Under the pieces are notes generated by a model. That model ran no database searches. It saw only the letters and a list, made by a program, of their open reading frames with translations, and was not told where the DNA came from. Shown one piece after another: positions 45,050 to 53,616 of a stretch of 64,000 nucleotides of DNA. The position numbers and the translations under genes were made by a program. The first letter of the stretch is position 1. Each line of letters begins with the position of its first letter. The DNA is taken from positions 1,488,001 to 1,552,000 of the forward strand of contig NZ_JACVAP010000001.1 in the NCBI RefSeq assembly GCF_014851915.1, written 5' to 3'. The DNA comes from Xanthomonas sp. XNM01 (GTDB taxonomy: Bacteria > Pseudomonadota > Gammaproteobacteria > Xanthomonadales > Xanthomonadaceae).

Positions 45050-45665
45050 GCCGCACACCGTGGGCGACGATGCGCATGCGGTGGTGGTGCTGGCGGCCGG
45101 CGGCAGCCGTCGCCTCGGCGTCCCCAAGCAGTTGCTGACCCGCGGCGGCGAACCGCTGCTGCGTCGCTGCGTGCGTCTGGCAGCGGGGACCGCACCGGCC
45201 CGGCTGCTCGTGGTGCTGGGGGCGCAGGCGGAGCGGATGCACGCCGCGCTGGAGGGACTGGACTGCCGGCCCGTGCACAACAGCGACTGGGCACGCGGCA
45301 TGCAGGCCAGCGTGCGGGCGGCGGCGTCCGGGGTCGACACGTTCGGACGGGTGCTGGTGCTGGGCTGCGACCAGCCGGCGCTGGAACGCGCGCATCTGCA
45401 GCACCTGCTCGACGGCGCAGCCGCCGCAGCGTCCGGCTGCGCGGCGACCCTGGCCGAAGACGCCGCACCCGGCATTCCGGCCGTGGTCCCCGGACACTGG
45501 TTCACGCACCTGGAGGACGCCGGTCAGGACCGCGGCTTCGGACCGCGTCTGCGCGCGCTGCCGCGCGCCTCGCTGCATCTGCTGCATGCGCCCGCGCTAT
45601 GGCTGGACCTGGATACGCCGGCACAACTGGAGATCGCACGGCATCGTGGCCTGGTCGACGCCTGA
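45042..45665 (+). CDS. MocA-like molybdenum cofactor cytidylyltransferase
   Basis: A 207-aa nucleotidyltransferase of the MobA/MocA fold, which should convert Mo-molybdopterin to the cytosine dinucleotide used by PaoC-type enzymes. The nucleotide-binding loop VVVLAAGGSRRLGVPKQLL is about residues 13-31, and the metal-binding region is VLVLGCDQPAL. The C-terminus has the typical PGIPAVVPGHWF...DRGFGPRLRAL blocks. MocA rather than MobA is inferred from the paoABC-xdhC context. Its start overlaps xdhC by 8 nt. Confidence 0.88.
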   Translation: MPEPHTVGDDAHAVVVLAAGGSRRLGVPKQLLTRGGEPLLRRCVRLAAGTAPARLLVVLGAQAERMHAALEGLDCRPVHNSDWARGMQASVRAAASGVDTFGRVLVLGCDQPALERAHLQHLLDGAAAAASGCAATLAEDAAPGIPAVVPGHWFTHLEDAGQDRGFGPRLRALPRASLHLLHAPALWLDLDTPAQLEIARHRGLVDA

Positions 45666-45713
45666 GCCGGCAGAGCGGTCGGGCGGTGCGCCTGCGAACC
45701 CCTGTCTGCCGGC
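45666..45713. terminator. Terminator-like inverted repeat between mocA and cupin genes
   Basis: GCCGGCAGA (45666-45674) and TCTGCCGGC (45705-45713) are perfect 9-bp arms separated by 30 bp, between two converging stops. The large loop makes it a weaker terminator candidate. Confidence 0.4.
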
Positions 45714-45738
45714 GCGCGACCGCACCACCCCACCACGC

Positions 45739-46203
45739 TCAGCGGCCGCTGTACTGGCTGTCGTCCACCTGCTCCAGCCATGCGACCGGGCTGCCATCCA
45801 CGCTCTCGGCGATCGCGATGTGCGCCATCGCGGTGACGCTGGAGGCCCCGTGCCAATGCTTGACGCCGGGCGGAATCCAGACCGTGTCGCCAGCGCGGAT
45901 CTCCTGCGCATCGCTGCCCCACTGCTGCACCCAGCCCCGGCCGGACGTGACGATCAGGGTCTGCCCGAGCGGATGCGTATGCCATGCGGTACGCGCACCC
46001 GGCTCGAAGGTCACCAGGGCCCCGCCCGCACGCGCCGGGGCCGGTCCGCCGAACGGGGCATCGATACGGACGCGACCGCTGAAGTGGGCGGCCGCGCCGG
46101 CCACCGACGGCTGGCTGCCGGCAGCGGTGACGCGCACCGGTGGATCGGACGACGCGCTGGCTGCCAGGGACAGGGCCAGCGCGGTCGCGGCGATATGGCT
46201 CAT
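45739..46203 (-). CDS. Secreted cupin-domain protein
   Basis: A 154-aa protein from ATG 46203 (GGAGGAAA upstream). The first 18 residues are a short signal peptide. The cupin barrel (about 45-135) shows the metal-ligand pattern [14 protein letters not shown] (H, H, Q) and [13 protein letters not shown] (H). Members bind a divalent metal, and some small ones are decarboxylases or quercetinases; the reaction is unknown here. It is divergent from a LysR-type gene (250 bp apart), which is the likely regulator. Starts upstream of 46203 add shadow sequence. Confidence 0.87.
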   Translation of the reverse strand: MSHIAATALALSLAASASSDPPVRVTAAGSQPSVAGAAAHFSGRVRIDAPFGGPAPARAGGALVTFEPGARTAWHTHPLGQTLIVTSGRGWVQQWGSDAQEIRAGDTVWIPPGVKHWHGASSVTAMAHIAIAESVDGSPVAWLEQVDDSQYSGR

Positions 46204-46453
46204 CGTGGGTTTCCTCCGGGCAGGAACGGGCGGGGCCGTCATCCGCACGCGGGACGGCGCGGCAACCAGTCTGGGCCGACCACGCCGACGCCGGTAGACC
46301 GCCACGCTGCATGGCCCCATGCGGCATGCTCATCAATCACCGCAATCGGCACGCACCACGCTGGCCAGCGTCGCTCCCGCCCGCGACCGGGCGGGGCGCG
46401 GCATGCGGATGCCGGTGCTACCCTTCGCCCGCATTCATGATCGAGCGTCACCC

Positions 46454-47353
46454 GTGCCCCGCAAGGACTTCGACGATCTGGTCGCCTTCGTCGCGATCGC
46501 GCGCGAGCGCAGCTTCACCCGGGCCGCCGCCAGACTCGGCACCTCGCAGTCCGCGCTCAGCCACGCCATGCGCGCGCTCGAGGCGCGGCTCGGCGTGCGC
46601 CTGCTGACCAGGACCACGCGCAGCGTCTCGGTCACCGAAGTCGGCGAGCGCCTGCTGCAGACCGTGGCGCCGCGCCTGGACGAGATCGAGGCCGAGCTGG
46701 CCGCGCTCGGCGACATGCGCGACAAACCGGCCGGCAACCTGCGCATCACCGCCACCGAGCACGCCACCAACACGCTGCTGCGCCCGGCCCTGGCCCGGCT
46801 GCTGCCGCACTACCCCGACATCCATGTCGAGGTGGTCATCGATTACGGTTTCACCGACATCGCCGCCGAGCGCTTCGATGCGGGCATCCGCCTCGGCGAG
46901 TCGGTGGCCAAGGACATGATCGCGATGCCGATCGGGCCGGAGTTGCGGATGGCGGTGGCGGCATCGCCCGCCTACTTCGCCCGGTATCCGGCACCAGCCA
47001 CGCCACAGGACCTGACCGCGCACAACTGCATCAACCTGCGCTTCCCCACGCGCGGCGGCTTGTACGCCTGGGAGTTCGACAAGGACGGCCGCGAGATCCG
47101 GGTCAGGGTCGAGGGGCAGCTGGTGTTCAACGCGGCGCCGCCGGCGCTGGAGGCGGCGCTGGCCGGGCTCGGCCTGGTCTGGCTGCCCGAGGACATGCTC
47201 GCCCCGCACGTGGCCAGCGGCGCGCTGGTGCGCGTGCTGCAGGACTGGTGCGAGCCGTTTCCCGGCTACCACATCTACTACCCGAGCCGGCGCCAGCGCT
47301 CGCAGGCCTTCAGCCTGCTGCTGGACGCGCTGCGCCTGCCGCAGCCCGGCTGA
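46454..47353 (+). CDS. LysR-family transcriptional regulator
   Basis: A LysR-type regulator of about 299 aa from GTG 46454. The open frame runs back to 46319, but this GTG gives the family-typical start MPRKDFDDLVAFVAIARERS. The HTH is at residues about 18-40 (SFTRAAARLGTSQSALSHAMRALE). The effector domain (about 92-295) has the usual two-lobe pattern and FDAGIRLGE. It is divergent from the cupin gene, the standard arrangement for LysR target control. Confidence 0.9.
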   Translation: MPRKDFDDLVAFVAIARERSFTRAAARLGTSQSALSHAMRALEARLGVRLLTRTTRSVSVTEVGERLLQTVAPRLDEIEAELAALGDMRDKPAGNLRITATEHATNTLLRPALARLLPHYPDIHVEVVIDYGFTDIAAERFDAGIRLGESVAKDMIAMPIGPELRMAVAASPAYFARYPAPATPQDLTAHNCINLRFPTRGGLYAWEFDKDGREIRVRVEGQLVFNAAPPALEAALAGLGLVWLPEDMLAPHVASGALVRVLQDWCEPFPGYHIYYPSRRQRSQAFSLLLDALRLPQPG

Positions 47354-47460
47354 GCCGGGTTGCACCGTCGGGCGCGACGACCGCCTTTCCGCGCGAGGCC
47401 GGCGGCGCGTCCCGATCATGGCCACGCGGTACCATGGCCGGCCCTGCTGAACGAAAGAAC

Positions 47461-47850
47461 GTGTCCGTGAACTCGATCCTGGTGCCGGTGGCCGTCGGCG
47501 AACTGCTCGACAAGATCACCATCCTCGAAATCAAGAACGACCGCATCGACGACGCCGACAAGCGCCGCAACGTGCGGGTCGAGCTCGATGGGCTGTGGCC
47601 GCTGTGGGAAGGCCTGCGCGCGCGGCATCCGGAGATGGATGGGCTGAAGCAGCAGCTGCGCGCGGTCAACGAGCGCATGTGGGACGTGCAGGACGCGCTG
47701 CGCGCGAAGGAAGCCGCGCAGACCTTCGATGCGGAGTTCATCACCCTGGCCCGCGCGGTGGCGACCACCAACGGCGAACGCGTCGGCCTGAAGAACGCGA
47801 TCAACCGGGTCGCCGGCTCGCGCTTCGTCGAGGAGAAGCAGTACCGCTGA
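47461..47850 (+). CDS. DUF6165 family protein
   Basis: A 129-aa cytoplasmic protein. The core VPVAVGELLDKITILEIKNDRI followed by ADKRRNVRVELDGL matches DUF6165, a helical family of unknown function common in beta- and gammaproteobacteria. The C-terminus ends in the typical GLKNAINRVAGSRFVEEKQY. The start is uncertain among ATG 47434, GTG 47461 and GTG 47467, with no strong ribosome site; I use 47461. It converges with the DUF6164 gene, with a hairpin between them. Confidence 0.85.
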   Translation: MSVNSILVPVAVGELLDKITILEIKNDRIDDADKRRNVRVELDGLWPLWEGLRARHPEMDGLKQQLRAVNERMWDVQDALRAKEAAQTFDAEFITLARAVATTNGERVGLKNAINRVAGSRFVEEKQYR

Positions 47851-47875
47851 TCGCCGCGGCGCGCAGCCGTCCGTA

Positions 47876-47896
47876 CCGCCGGCGCCGTGCCGGCGG
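47876..47896. terminator. Terminator-like hairpin between DUF6165 and DUF6164 genes
   Basis: CCGCCGGC (47876-47883) pairs with GCCGGCGG (47889-47896) around a 5-nt loop, between two converging stops. No T tract. Confidence 0.55.
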
Positions 47897-47901
47897 CGGG
47901 C

Positions 47902-48267
47902 TCAGCGCAGCAGCAGTGCCGGCAGCAGCAGGACCAGGCCCAGGATCGCGACGATTCCCAGCAGCCGCGACAGCACGAAGCCCGGGCGCGCGCGCAGCAG
48001 CGCGGTGAAGGTCTCGGCGCTGCCGTCGCGCTCGGCCTGTTCCTGGAGCGCGCGTGCGTCCGCGCGCCGCTGCGCCTGGTAGTCGTCGATCAGGGCGCGC
48101 GCGGCCGGATAGGCGTCCTTGTCGCGCAGCCAGTAGCCGCCGGCCGAGATGCCGAACAGGCCGATCGGCGTCTCGTAGAAATCGACCTTGTGCTCCTCCA
48201 GCAGGGCGCGCACGTCGGCGGCCTCGTCGTCGGGCACGTTGCGCAGGTTGAAGAGCAGTTTCGCCAT
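47902..48267 (-). CDS. DUF6164 family protein
   Basis: A 121-aa protein. Residues 1-70 form a small ferredoxin-like or DUF2007-like domain ([20 protein letters not shown], then [20 protein letters not shown]). Residues 71-90 are polar and residues 97-120 are one hydrophobic helix near the C-terminus ([21 protein letters not shown]), suggesting a tail-anchored membrane protein. The family is common in Xanthomonadaceae and relatives; function unknown. It is divergent from the FKBP gene. Confidence 0.85.
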   Translation of the reverse strand: MAKLLFNLRNVPDDEAADVRALLEEHKVDFYETPIGLFGISAGGYWLRDKDAYPAARALIDDYQAQRRADARALQEQAERDGSAETFTALLRARPGFVLSRLLGIVAILGLVLLLPALLLR

Positions 48268-48353
48268 CGCGCCATGATAGCCGCGGCTCGCCGCCGATGC
48301 CGATCGGTTACCCTTGCGCGCCTTTCCGCCAGCCGACCTTCCGGAACACGCCC

Positions 48354-48797
48354 ATGCGCCGCCTGCTCACCGCCCTGCCCCTGCTGCTGTGCCTGCTGCT
48401 CGTGTCCTGCGCCGCCGACCAGGGCCCGCCGCCGGGCGGCAGCGTGGCCGAGCTGCAGCGCATCGACGAACGCGTCGGCGACGGCGCCACCGCCGTTGCC
48501 GGGCAGGACGTCAGCGTGCACTACACCGGCTGGCTCTACGACGAGAACGCGCCCGACAAGCGCGGCCGCAAGTTCGACAGCTCGCGCGACCGCGGCGAGC
48601 CGTTCACCTTCCCGCTCGGCGGTGGCCGCGTGATCCGCGGCTGGGACGAGGGCGTGGCCGGCATGCGCGTCGGCGGCCAGCGCACCCTGCTGATTCCGGC
48701 CGCGTACGGCTACGGCAGCCGCGGCGCGGGGCGGGTGATCCCGCCAGGCGCCTCGCTGGTGTTCGAGGTCGAGCTGCTCGACGTCGCCCAGCCCTGA
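48354..48797 (+). CDS. Lipoprotein FKBP-type peptidyl-prolyl isomerase
   Basis: A 147-aa FKBP from ATG 48354. The signal peptide ends in a lipobox (LLVS-C, Cys19), so it should be a lipid-anchored periplasmic foldase. The FKBP domain spans residues 38-145: [61 protein letters not shown] and [10 protein letters not shown]. The aromatic pocket residues (Y, F, W, F) are all present. The upstream start 48297 would spoil the signal peptide. The flavoprotein gene begins 4 nt after its stop. Confidence 0.94.
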   Translation: MRRLLTALPLLLCLLLVSCAADQGPPPGGSVAELQRIDERVGDGATAVAGQDVSVHYTGWLYDENAPDKRGRKFDSSRDRGEPFTFPLGGGRVIRGWDEGVAGMRVGGQRTLLIPAAYGYGSRGAGRVIPPGASLVFEVELLDVAQP

Positions 48798-48800
48798 CCG

Positions 48801-50039
48801 ATGCGGACGCATGTTCCCTCCGTTGCCGTGGTCGGCGGCGGTCCGGCCGGGCTGTTCGCAGCCGAGACGCTGCGCGCGGCCGGGCTCGAGGTCGACCTGT
48901 ACGAGGCCAAGGGGTCGGTCGGCCGCAAGTTCCTGATCGCCGGCAAGGGCGGCCTCAACCTCACCCATGCCGAGCCCAGGGCCGGTTTCGTGACGCGATA
49001 CGGCATGCACCAGGCGGCAGTCGGCGGCTGGCTGGACGACTTCGACGCCGATGCCCTGCGCGACTGGGCACGCGGCCTGGGCGTGGATACCTATGTGGGC
49101 ACCTCCGACCGCGTGTTTCCGGTCGACCGCAAGGCCGCGCCGCTGCTGCGTGGCTGGGTGCGGCGGCTGAAGGACCAGGGCGTGCGTTTCCACGTGCAGC
49201 ACCGCTGGACCGGCTGGACCGACGACGGCGCGCTGCGCCTGGCCACGCCCGACGGCGGACGCACGGTCGCTGCCGATGCCGTGGTACTGGCACTGGGTGG
49301 CGGCAGCTGGCCCGAGCTCGGCTCCGATGGCGCCTGGCTGCCGCTGCTGGCGGCGCGCGGGATCGACGTGGCGCCGCTGCTGCCCAGCAACTGCGGCTTC
49401 GACATCGGCTGGAGCGCGCACCTGGCGGAGCGTCACGCCGGCGCCCCGCTGAAGCCGGTCGTCGCCCACTGGCACGACGATGCCGGCGTGGAGCAGGCGC
49501 TGCAGGGCGAATGCGTGGTCACTGCGACCGGCATCGAGGGCAGCCTGGTCTATGCGCTCTCGGCGATGCTGCGCGACCGCATCGCCCGTGATGGCGGCAC
49601 GACGCTGTTGCTGGACCTGGTCCCGGGGCGTGCGGCCGAGCGGCTGCGGGCCGACCTGGCCAGGCCGCGCAACGGGCGCAGCCTCAGCGAGCACCTGCGC
49701 CGCCAGGCCGGCATCGTCGGCGTGCGCGCCGCGCTGCTGCGCGAGGTGCTGCCACGCGAGGCGCTGGACGACATGGACGCCGTCGCGGCCACCCTCAAGC
49801 GCTTTCCGCTGCGGCTGCTGCGCCCGCGCCCGATCGCCGAGGCGATCAGCAGCGCCGGTGGCGTCCGCCTGGAAGCGATGGACAGGCAGCTGATGCTGGA
49901 CGCCCTGCCCGGCACCTTCTGCGCCGGCGAGATGCTGGACTGGGAGGCCCCGACCGGCGGCTATCTGCTCACCGCCTGCTTCGCCAGCGGCCTGCGCGCG
50001 GCCCGCGGCGTCATCGACTGGCTCGACCGCCGCGGCTGA
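48801..50039 (+). CDS. TIGR03862-family (HI0933-like) flavoprotein
   Basis: A 412-aa FAD-dependent protein of the HI0933/BaiN group, closest in pattern to TIGR03862. The N-terminal dinucleotide motif AVVGGGPAGLFAAETLR (about residues 8-24) is followed by KFLIAGKGGLNLTHAE, a family signature. A middle insertion and the C-terminal FCAGEMLDWEAPTGGYLLTACFASG close the FAD site. Members are thought to act on tRNA or other substrates; the reaction is not established. It is probably cotranscribed with the FKBP gene (3 nt between). Confidence 0.9.
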   Translation: MRTHVPSVAVVGGGPAGLFAAETLRAAGLEVDLYEAKGSVGRKFLIAGKGGLNLTHAEPRAGFVTRYGMHQAAVGGWLDDFDADALRDWARGLGVDTYVGTSDRVFPVDRKAAPLLRGWVRRLKDQGVRFHVQHRWTGWTDDGALRLATPDGGRTVAADAVVLALGGGSWPELGSDGAWLPLLAARGIDVAPLLPSNCGFDIGWSAHLAERHAGAPLKPVVAHWHDDAGVEQALQGECVVTATGIEGSLVYALSAMLRDRIARDGGTTLLLDLVPGRAAERLRADLARPRNGRSLSEHLRRQAGIVGVRAALLREVLPREALDDMDAVAATLKRFPLRLLRPRPIAEAISSAGGVRLEAMDRQLMLDALPGTFCAGEMLDWEAPTGGYLLTACFASGLRAARGVIDWLDRRG

Positions 50040-50059
50040 TACCACAGGGGCGGCGGCGC

Positions 50060-50671
50060 TCAGTTCGCCTGCGTCCTCGCCAGCGGCCAGTGACCGAGCG
50101 TGTGGTAGTCGACACCGGCATCGGTGCGCTCGCTGTGGATCAGGGCGAACCCGTCCACGGGCCAGGACACCGGACCGGCCGGCCGCGGCTCGAACGCGGT
50201 GGCAGCGCGCCGGCGCAGGCTGACATGCGGCGAGAAGGCGTGCCCGCCCGCCGGGCGCAGGCCCTGGCGCAACATCGCCTGCACCAGTGCCTGCTGCAGG
50301 GCGGCCAGCGCCGCCGGCGGCGCCGACGGACGCAGCACCCAGACCACCTCGCCGCGGCCGAAGCACGCCGCCGCGTCCAGCTGCAGGACGAACCCGGCCT
50401 GGTCGAGGCCGGTGGCCGCGTGCCGGGCCCCCTGCAGCGCGGCCGGCGGCAGCACCGCCCATTCGCCCAGCCAGGACAGCGTCAGATGCAGCCGCTGGGG
50501 CGGCACCGGCCGGCCCGGTTCGGCGGGAAGCCCGGCTTCCAGCGACCGCCGGGCGGCGTCGATCGCCTCGATCGCCGCTGCGGGCGGGACCAGCGCGAAG
50601 AACAGGCTGTGCCGCGGCTCGGCGGCACCGAACAGATCGCCGCCCGCCGCGCTGGCGCCGCGTCGTGCCAT
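50060..50671 (-). CDS. thpR: ThpR RNA 2',3'-cyclic phosphodiesterase
   Basis: A 203-aa 2H-phosphoesterase. The two HxTx-type motifs are LHLTLSW (H near 61) and FSPHVSLRR (H near 149, with S in place of T in the second motif). It opens 2',3'-cyclic phosphates of RNA, historically named 2'-5' RNA ligase. The first 18 residues are polar and variable. It lies 6 nt after the ridA gene stop, on the same strand, so the two form an operon. Convergent with the flavoprotein gene. Confidence 0.9.
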   Translation of the reverse strand: MARRGASAAGGDLFGAAEPRHSLFFALVPPAAAIEAIDAARRSLEAGLPAEPGRPVPPQRLHLTLSWLGEWAVLPPAALQGARHAATGLDQAGFVLQLDAAACFGRGEVVWVLRPSAPPAALAALQQALVQAMLRQGLRPAGGHAFSPHVSLRRRAATAFEPRPAGPVSWPVDGFALIHSERTDAGVDYHTLGHWPLARTQAN

Positions 50672-50677
50672 CGCCGC

Positions 50678-51022
50678 TCAGACCGCGGCGGTGACGACGA
50701 TCTCGACCTTCCAGGACGGATCGGCCAGCGCCGCCTGCACGGTCGCCCGCGACGGCGTATGGCCGGCCGGCACCCACGCATCCCAGGCCTGGTTCATGCC
50801 CGGGAACTCGCCGATGTCGGCCAGGAAGATCTCCGCGCGCAGGATCCGGGTCTTGTCGGTGCCGGCCTGGGCCAGCAGTGCGTCGATCGCCTCCAGCACC
50901 TGCCGGGTCTGGTCGACGATGTCGCCGCTGGTATCTTCCGGGATCTGCCCGGCCAGGTAGGCGACGCCGTTGTGCACGGTCATCTCGGACATGCGGGGAC
51001 CGACCTCGAAACGCTGGATCAT
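50678..51022 (-). CDS. RidA/YoaB-like family protein
   Basis: A 114-aa RidA-family protein from ATG 51022, with AGGAG at 6 nt. The core FEVGPRMSEMTVHNGVAYLAG, QTRQVLEAIDALLAQAG and TRILRAEIFLADI resembles the YoaB/Rid subfamily rather than canonical RidA, and it ends in WKVEIVVTAAV. These are trimeric cytoplasmic proteins, some of which deaminate reactive enamines. Cotranscribed with thpR. This is the second RidA-fold gene in the window (compare 11578). Confidence 0.92.
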   Translation of the reverse strand: MIQRFEVGPRMSEMTVHNGVAYLAGQIPEDTSGDIVDQTRQVLEAIDALLAQAGTDKTRILRAEIFLADIGEFPGMNQAWDAWVPAGHTPSRATVQAALADPSWKVEIVVTAAV

Positions 51023-51284
51023 GGGAACTCCTGTGAACGGGCTGCCGCGTGCGATGCGGTGGCGCAGCATACAGCGGATCCCCGCCGCACAAGGCCCGCC
51101 GCGGGTGGATGACCGTCCAGCAGCATGCCGGCCGGCGGTGCCGCGCCACCTTGATCTTGCTCATGGCGTCACGGCCGACCCGGTATGAGGATGGAACCAG
51201 GCCGAGACGGAACACCCCGCGGCCCGGCCGCCGGATCCCGATGCGGGATGCGGCGGATCACGCAGAGGTCCATAAGGAGGACGA

Positions 51285-51593
51285 ATGAAGATCCAGCTCA
51301 ATACCGACAGCCACGTGCAGCACGATCCGTCGGTGGTGCGTCACGTCGAGGAAGTCCTGACCGCCGCGGTCGGCCGCTTCCAGCCGCAGCTGAGCCGCGT
51401 CGACGTGCACCTGAGCGACAGCAATGGCAGCAAGGGTGGCGCGGGCGACAAGCGCTGCCTGCTCGAGGCCCACCTGGACGGCCGTCCCCACCTGACCGCA
51501 TCCGACGAGGGCGAGAGCATCGCCGTGGCGGTCAACGGCGCGGCGCGCAAGCTGCAGCGGGTGATCGACAGCGCTCTGGGCAAGCTGGCCTGA
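51285..51593 (+). CDS. HPF/RaiA-family ribosome-associated protein
   Basis: A 102-aa protein with the beta-alpha-beta-beta-beta-alpha pattern of HPF/YfiA (RaiA): IQLNTDSHVQHDPSVVRHVE, VDVHLSDSNGSKGG and IAVAVNGAARKLQRVIDSA. It would bind the 30S subunit and help hibernation or stabilise idle ribosomes. It lacks the long C-terminal domain of long HPF. An ideal AAGGAGG site precedes ATG 51285. Stands alone with a hairpin after it. Confidence 0.88.
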   Translation: MKIQLNTDSHVQHDPSVVRHVEEVLTAAVGRFQPQLSRVDVHLSDSNGSKGGAGDKRCLLEAHLDGRPHLTASDEGESIAVAVNGAARKLQRVIDSALGKLA

Positions 51594-51599
51594 GCCCTT

Positions 51600-51630
51600 C
51601 ACGGCCGGCGCGCACCCCGCGCCGGCCGTG
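51600..51630 (+). terminator. Terminator hairpin after the HPF-like gene
   Basis: CACGGCCGGCGCG (51600-51612) and CGCGCCGGCCGTG (51618-51630) form a perfect 13-bp stem with a 5-nt loop, 7 bp after the stop. Only a weak T content follows. Confidence 0.65.
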
Positions 51631-51686
51631 CTCAACTTCGCCGGCACGGCGCCGATAGGAGGACGATCCCCTCCGCGCCCCGTGCC

Positions 51687-52541
51687 ATGCTCATCCTCGT
51701 CGGTTTCGTCGTCGTCATCCTCAGCGTGTTCGGCGGCTACGTGCTCGCGCACGGCCAGCTGGCCGCGCTCTGGCAGCCCTACGAGCTGCTGATCATCGGC
51801 GGCGCCGCGTTCGGCGCGTTCCTGGTCGCCAACCCGCTCAAGGTCGTGAAGGGTGCGATGGCCGGCATCCCGCGCCTGTTCAAGGGCCCCAAATACCGCC
51901 GCCAGGACTACGTTGACATCCTGTCGATGGTCTACGACGTGCTGGTCAAGGCGCGCCGCGAAGGCATGATCGCGATCGAGAAGGACATCGAGGACCCGGC
52001 CAACAGCGCGCTGTTCGCCAAGTACCCGAAGCTGGCCGGCGACCATCACCTGATGGAGTTCACCACCGACTGCCTGCGCCTGATGGTCAGCGGCAACCTC
52101 GAGCCGCACGAGCTGGAGCAGCTGCTCGAGGTCGAGGTCGAGACCCACCATCACGAGGCCGCCGAGCCGGCGCATGCGCTGCAGGTGCTGGCCGACTCAC
52201 TGCCCGGCTTCGGCATCGTCGCCGCGGTGCTGGGCATCGTGATCACGATGGGCGCGATCGGCGGCGACGTGGCCGAGATCGGCAAGCACGTGGCCGGTGC
52301 GCTGGTCGGCACCTTCCTGGGCATCTACCTGGGCTACGGCTTCGTCGGCCCGCTGGCTGCGGCGGTCGGTCACCGCGCGCACGAGGAAGGCAAGGCCTTC
52401 GAGATCATCAAGATGGCGCTGGTGGCCAGCCTGCGCGGCTATCCGCCGACCGTCTCCGTCGAGTTCGCGCGCAAGCTGCTGTTCTCCGACGTGCGCCCGG
52501 CCTTCGCCGACCTGGAAGCGCACCTGCGCAGCAGCCGCTGA
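51687..52541 (+). CDS. motA: MotA flagellar stator protein
   Basis: Proton-channel stator subunit, 284 aa, four membrane helices (about 1-20, 34-50, 168-188, 200-222) with the large cytoplasmic loop between helices 2 and 3. The channel prolines are in DSLPGFGIVAAVLG, and the loop residues that contact the rotor are in the E/D-rich segment. The starting MLIL agrees with E. coli MotA. The only AGGAGG (51657-51662) is 24 nt before the ATG and faces CCTCC at 51670-51674, which could pair with it. Cotranscribed with motB (10-nt gap). Confidence 0.95.
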   Translation: MLILVGFVVVILSVFGGYVLAHGQLAALWQPYELLIIGGAAFGAFLVANPLKVVKGAMAGIPRLFKGPKYRRQDYVDILSMVYDVLVKARREGMIAIEKDIEDPANSALFAKYPKLAGDHHLMEFTTDCLRLMVSGNLEPHELEQLLEVEVETHHHEAAEPAHALQVLADSLPGFGIVAAVLGIVITMGAIGGDVAEIGKHVAGALVGTFLGIYLGYGFVGPLAAAVGHRAHEEGKAFEIIKMALVASLRGYPPTVSVEFARKLLFSDVRPAFADLEAHLRSSR

Positions 52542-52551
52542 GCGACCGGCC

Positions 52552-53541
52552 ATGGAGAAGAAGCCGCCCATCATCGTCCGCCGTGTCAAGAAGGTCGTCG
52601 GCGGCCATCACGGTGGTGCCTGGAAGGTCGCCTATGCGGACTTCGTGACCGCGATGATGGCGTTCTTCCTGGTCATGTGGCTGGTCGGCATCGCCAGCAA
52701 GGAAGAGAAGGCCGCGGTCTCGGAGTACTTCAAGAACCCCAGCGCGGTGGCCGGCAACGCGGCGGTGCCCGGCACCAGTTCGCTCGGTCCGGGCGGCGCC
52801 TCCGACAAGCTGATCCCCACCGCCAACGCGCTGTCCATCCCCGGTGGCGTCGGCCCGCAACCGGGCGAACCCGGGCAGAGCCGGACGCCCGCCGAGGCAG
52901 AGGCGGCCGCACGCGCCGAGGCCCGGGCCGAGGACCGGCGCCAGCTCGACTCGCTGCGCCGCGAGCTGGAAGCGGCCATCGAAATGAGCCAGGCGCTGGC
53001 GCCGTTCAAGGACCAGCTGCTGATCGACCTGACTCCCGAAGGCCTGCGCGTGCAGATCGTCGACCGCCTGAACCGGCCGATGTTCGACATGGGCAGCTCG
53101 AGGATGAAGGACTACGCCGGCGAGATCCTGCACGAACTCGGCGGCCTGCTGGTCGACACGCCGCACCAGATCGCGCTGGCGGGCCACACCGACGAGACCC
53201 CGTTCCAGGCGCCGCGCGGTTACGGCAACTGGGAACTGTCCAGCGAGCGCGCCAACGCCGCCCGCCGCGCGCTGCTCGAAGGCGGCCTGGACGAGGCGCG
53301 CGTCGCACGCGTGGTCGGGCTGGCGTCCTCGGTGCCGTTCGACAAGGCCGATCCGCGCAACCCCATCAACCGGCGGATCAGCATCGTGGTGCTCAACCGC
53401 GTGCTGGATGCGCCCGCCGGCGCACCGGTCGACGCGCTGGCCAGCCCGCCCGATGGCAGCGCCGCCGCGGCCGTCGCGCCGGCGCTGCCGGCCGTGCCGG
53501 CGATCGCCCCATCGCTGCCGGCCGTACCCGCCGGGGGCTGA
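52552..53541 (+). CDS. motB: MotB flagellar stator protein
   Basis: Stator subunit of 329 aa. The single membrane helix carries the proton-binding aspartate D30 (AWKVAYADFVTAMMAFFLVMW). A plug and linker region rich in A, E and R follows (about 95-145). The C-terminal OmpA-like peptidoglycan-binding domain (about 175-280) shows IALAGHTDETPF and NWELSSERANAARRALLEGGL. The C-terminal tail of about 40 residues is A/P-rich. It anchors MotA to the cell wall. No other flagellar gene is in the window. Confidence 0.95.
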   Translation: MEKKPPIIVRRVKKVVGGHHGGAWKVAYADFVTAMMAFFLVMWLVGIASKEEKAAVSEYFKNPSAVAGNAAVPGTSSLGPGGASDKLIPTANALSIPGGVGPQPGEPGQSRTPAEAEAAARAEARAEDRRQLDSLRRELEAAIEMSQALAPFKDQLLIDLTPEGLRVQIVDRLNRPMFDMGSSRMKDYAGEILHELGGLLVDTPHQIALAGHTDETPFQAPRGYGNWELSSERANAARRALLEGGLDEARVARVVGLASSVPFDKADPRNPINRRISIVVLNRVLDAPAGAPVDALASPPDGSAAAAVAPALPAVPAIAPSLPAVPAGG

Positions 53542-53562
53542 ACGCACGCGCCGGCGGCGCTT

Positions 53563-53578
53563 GCCGGCCCTGGCCGGC
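53563..53578 (+). terminator. Short GC hairpin after motB
   Basis: GCCGGCC (53563-53569) pairs with GGCCGGC (53572-53578), 21 bp after the motB stop. The loop is too short for the full stem, so a 5- to 6-bp stem is more realistic. No T tract. Confidence 0.35.
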
Positions 53579-53616
53579 GCCGACAGACTCGGGCCATCCC
53601 GCAAGGCGCACCGCCC

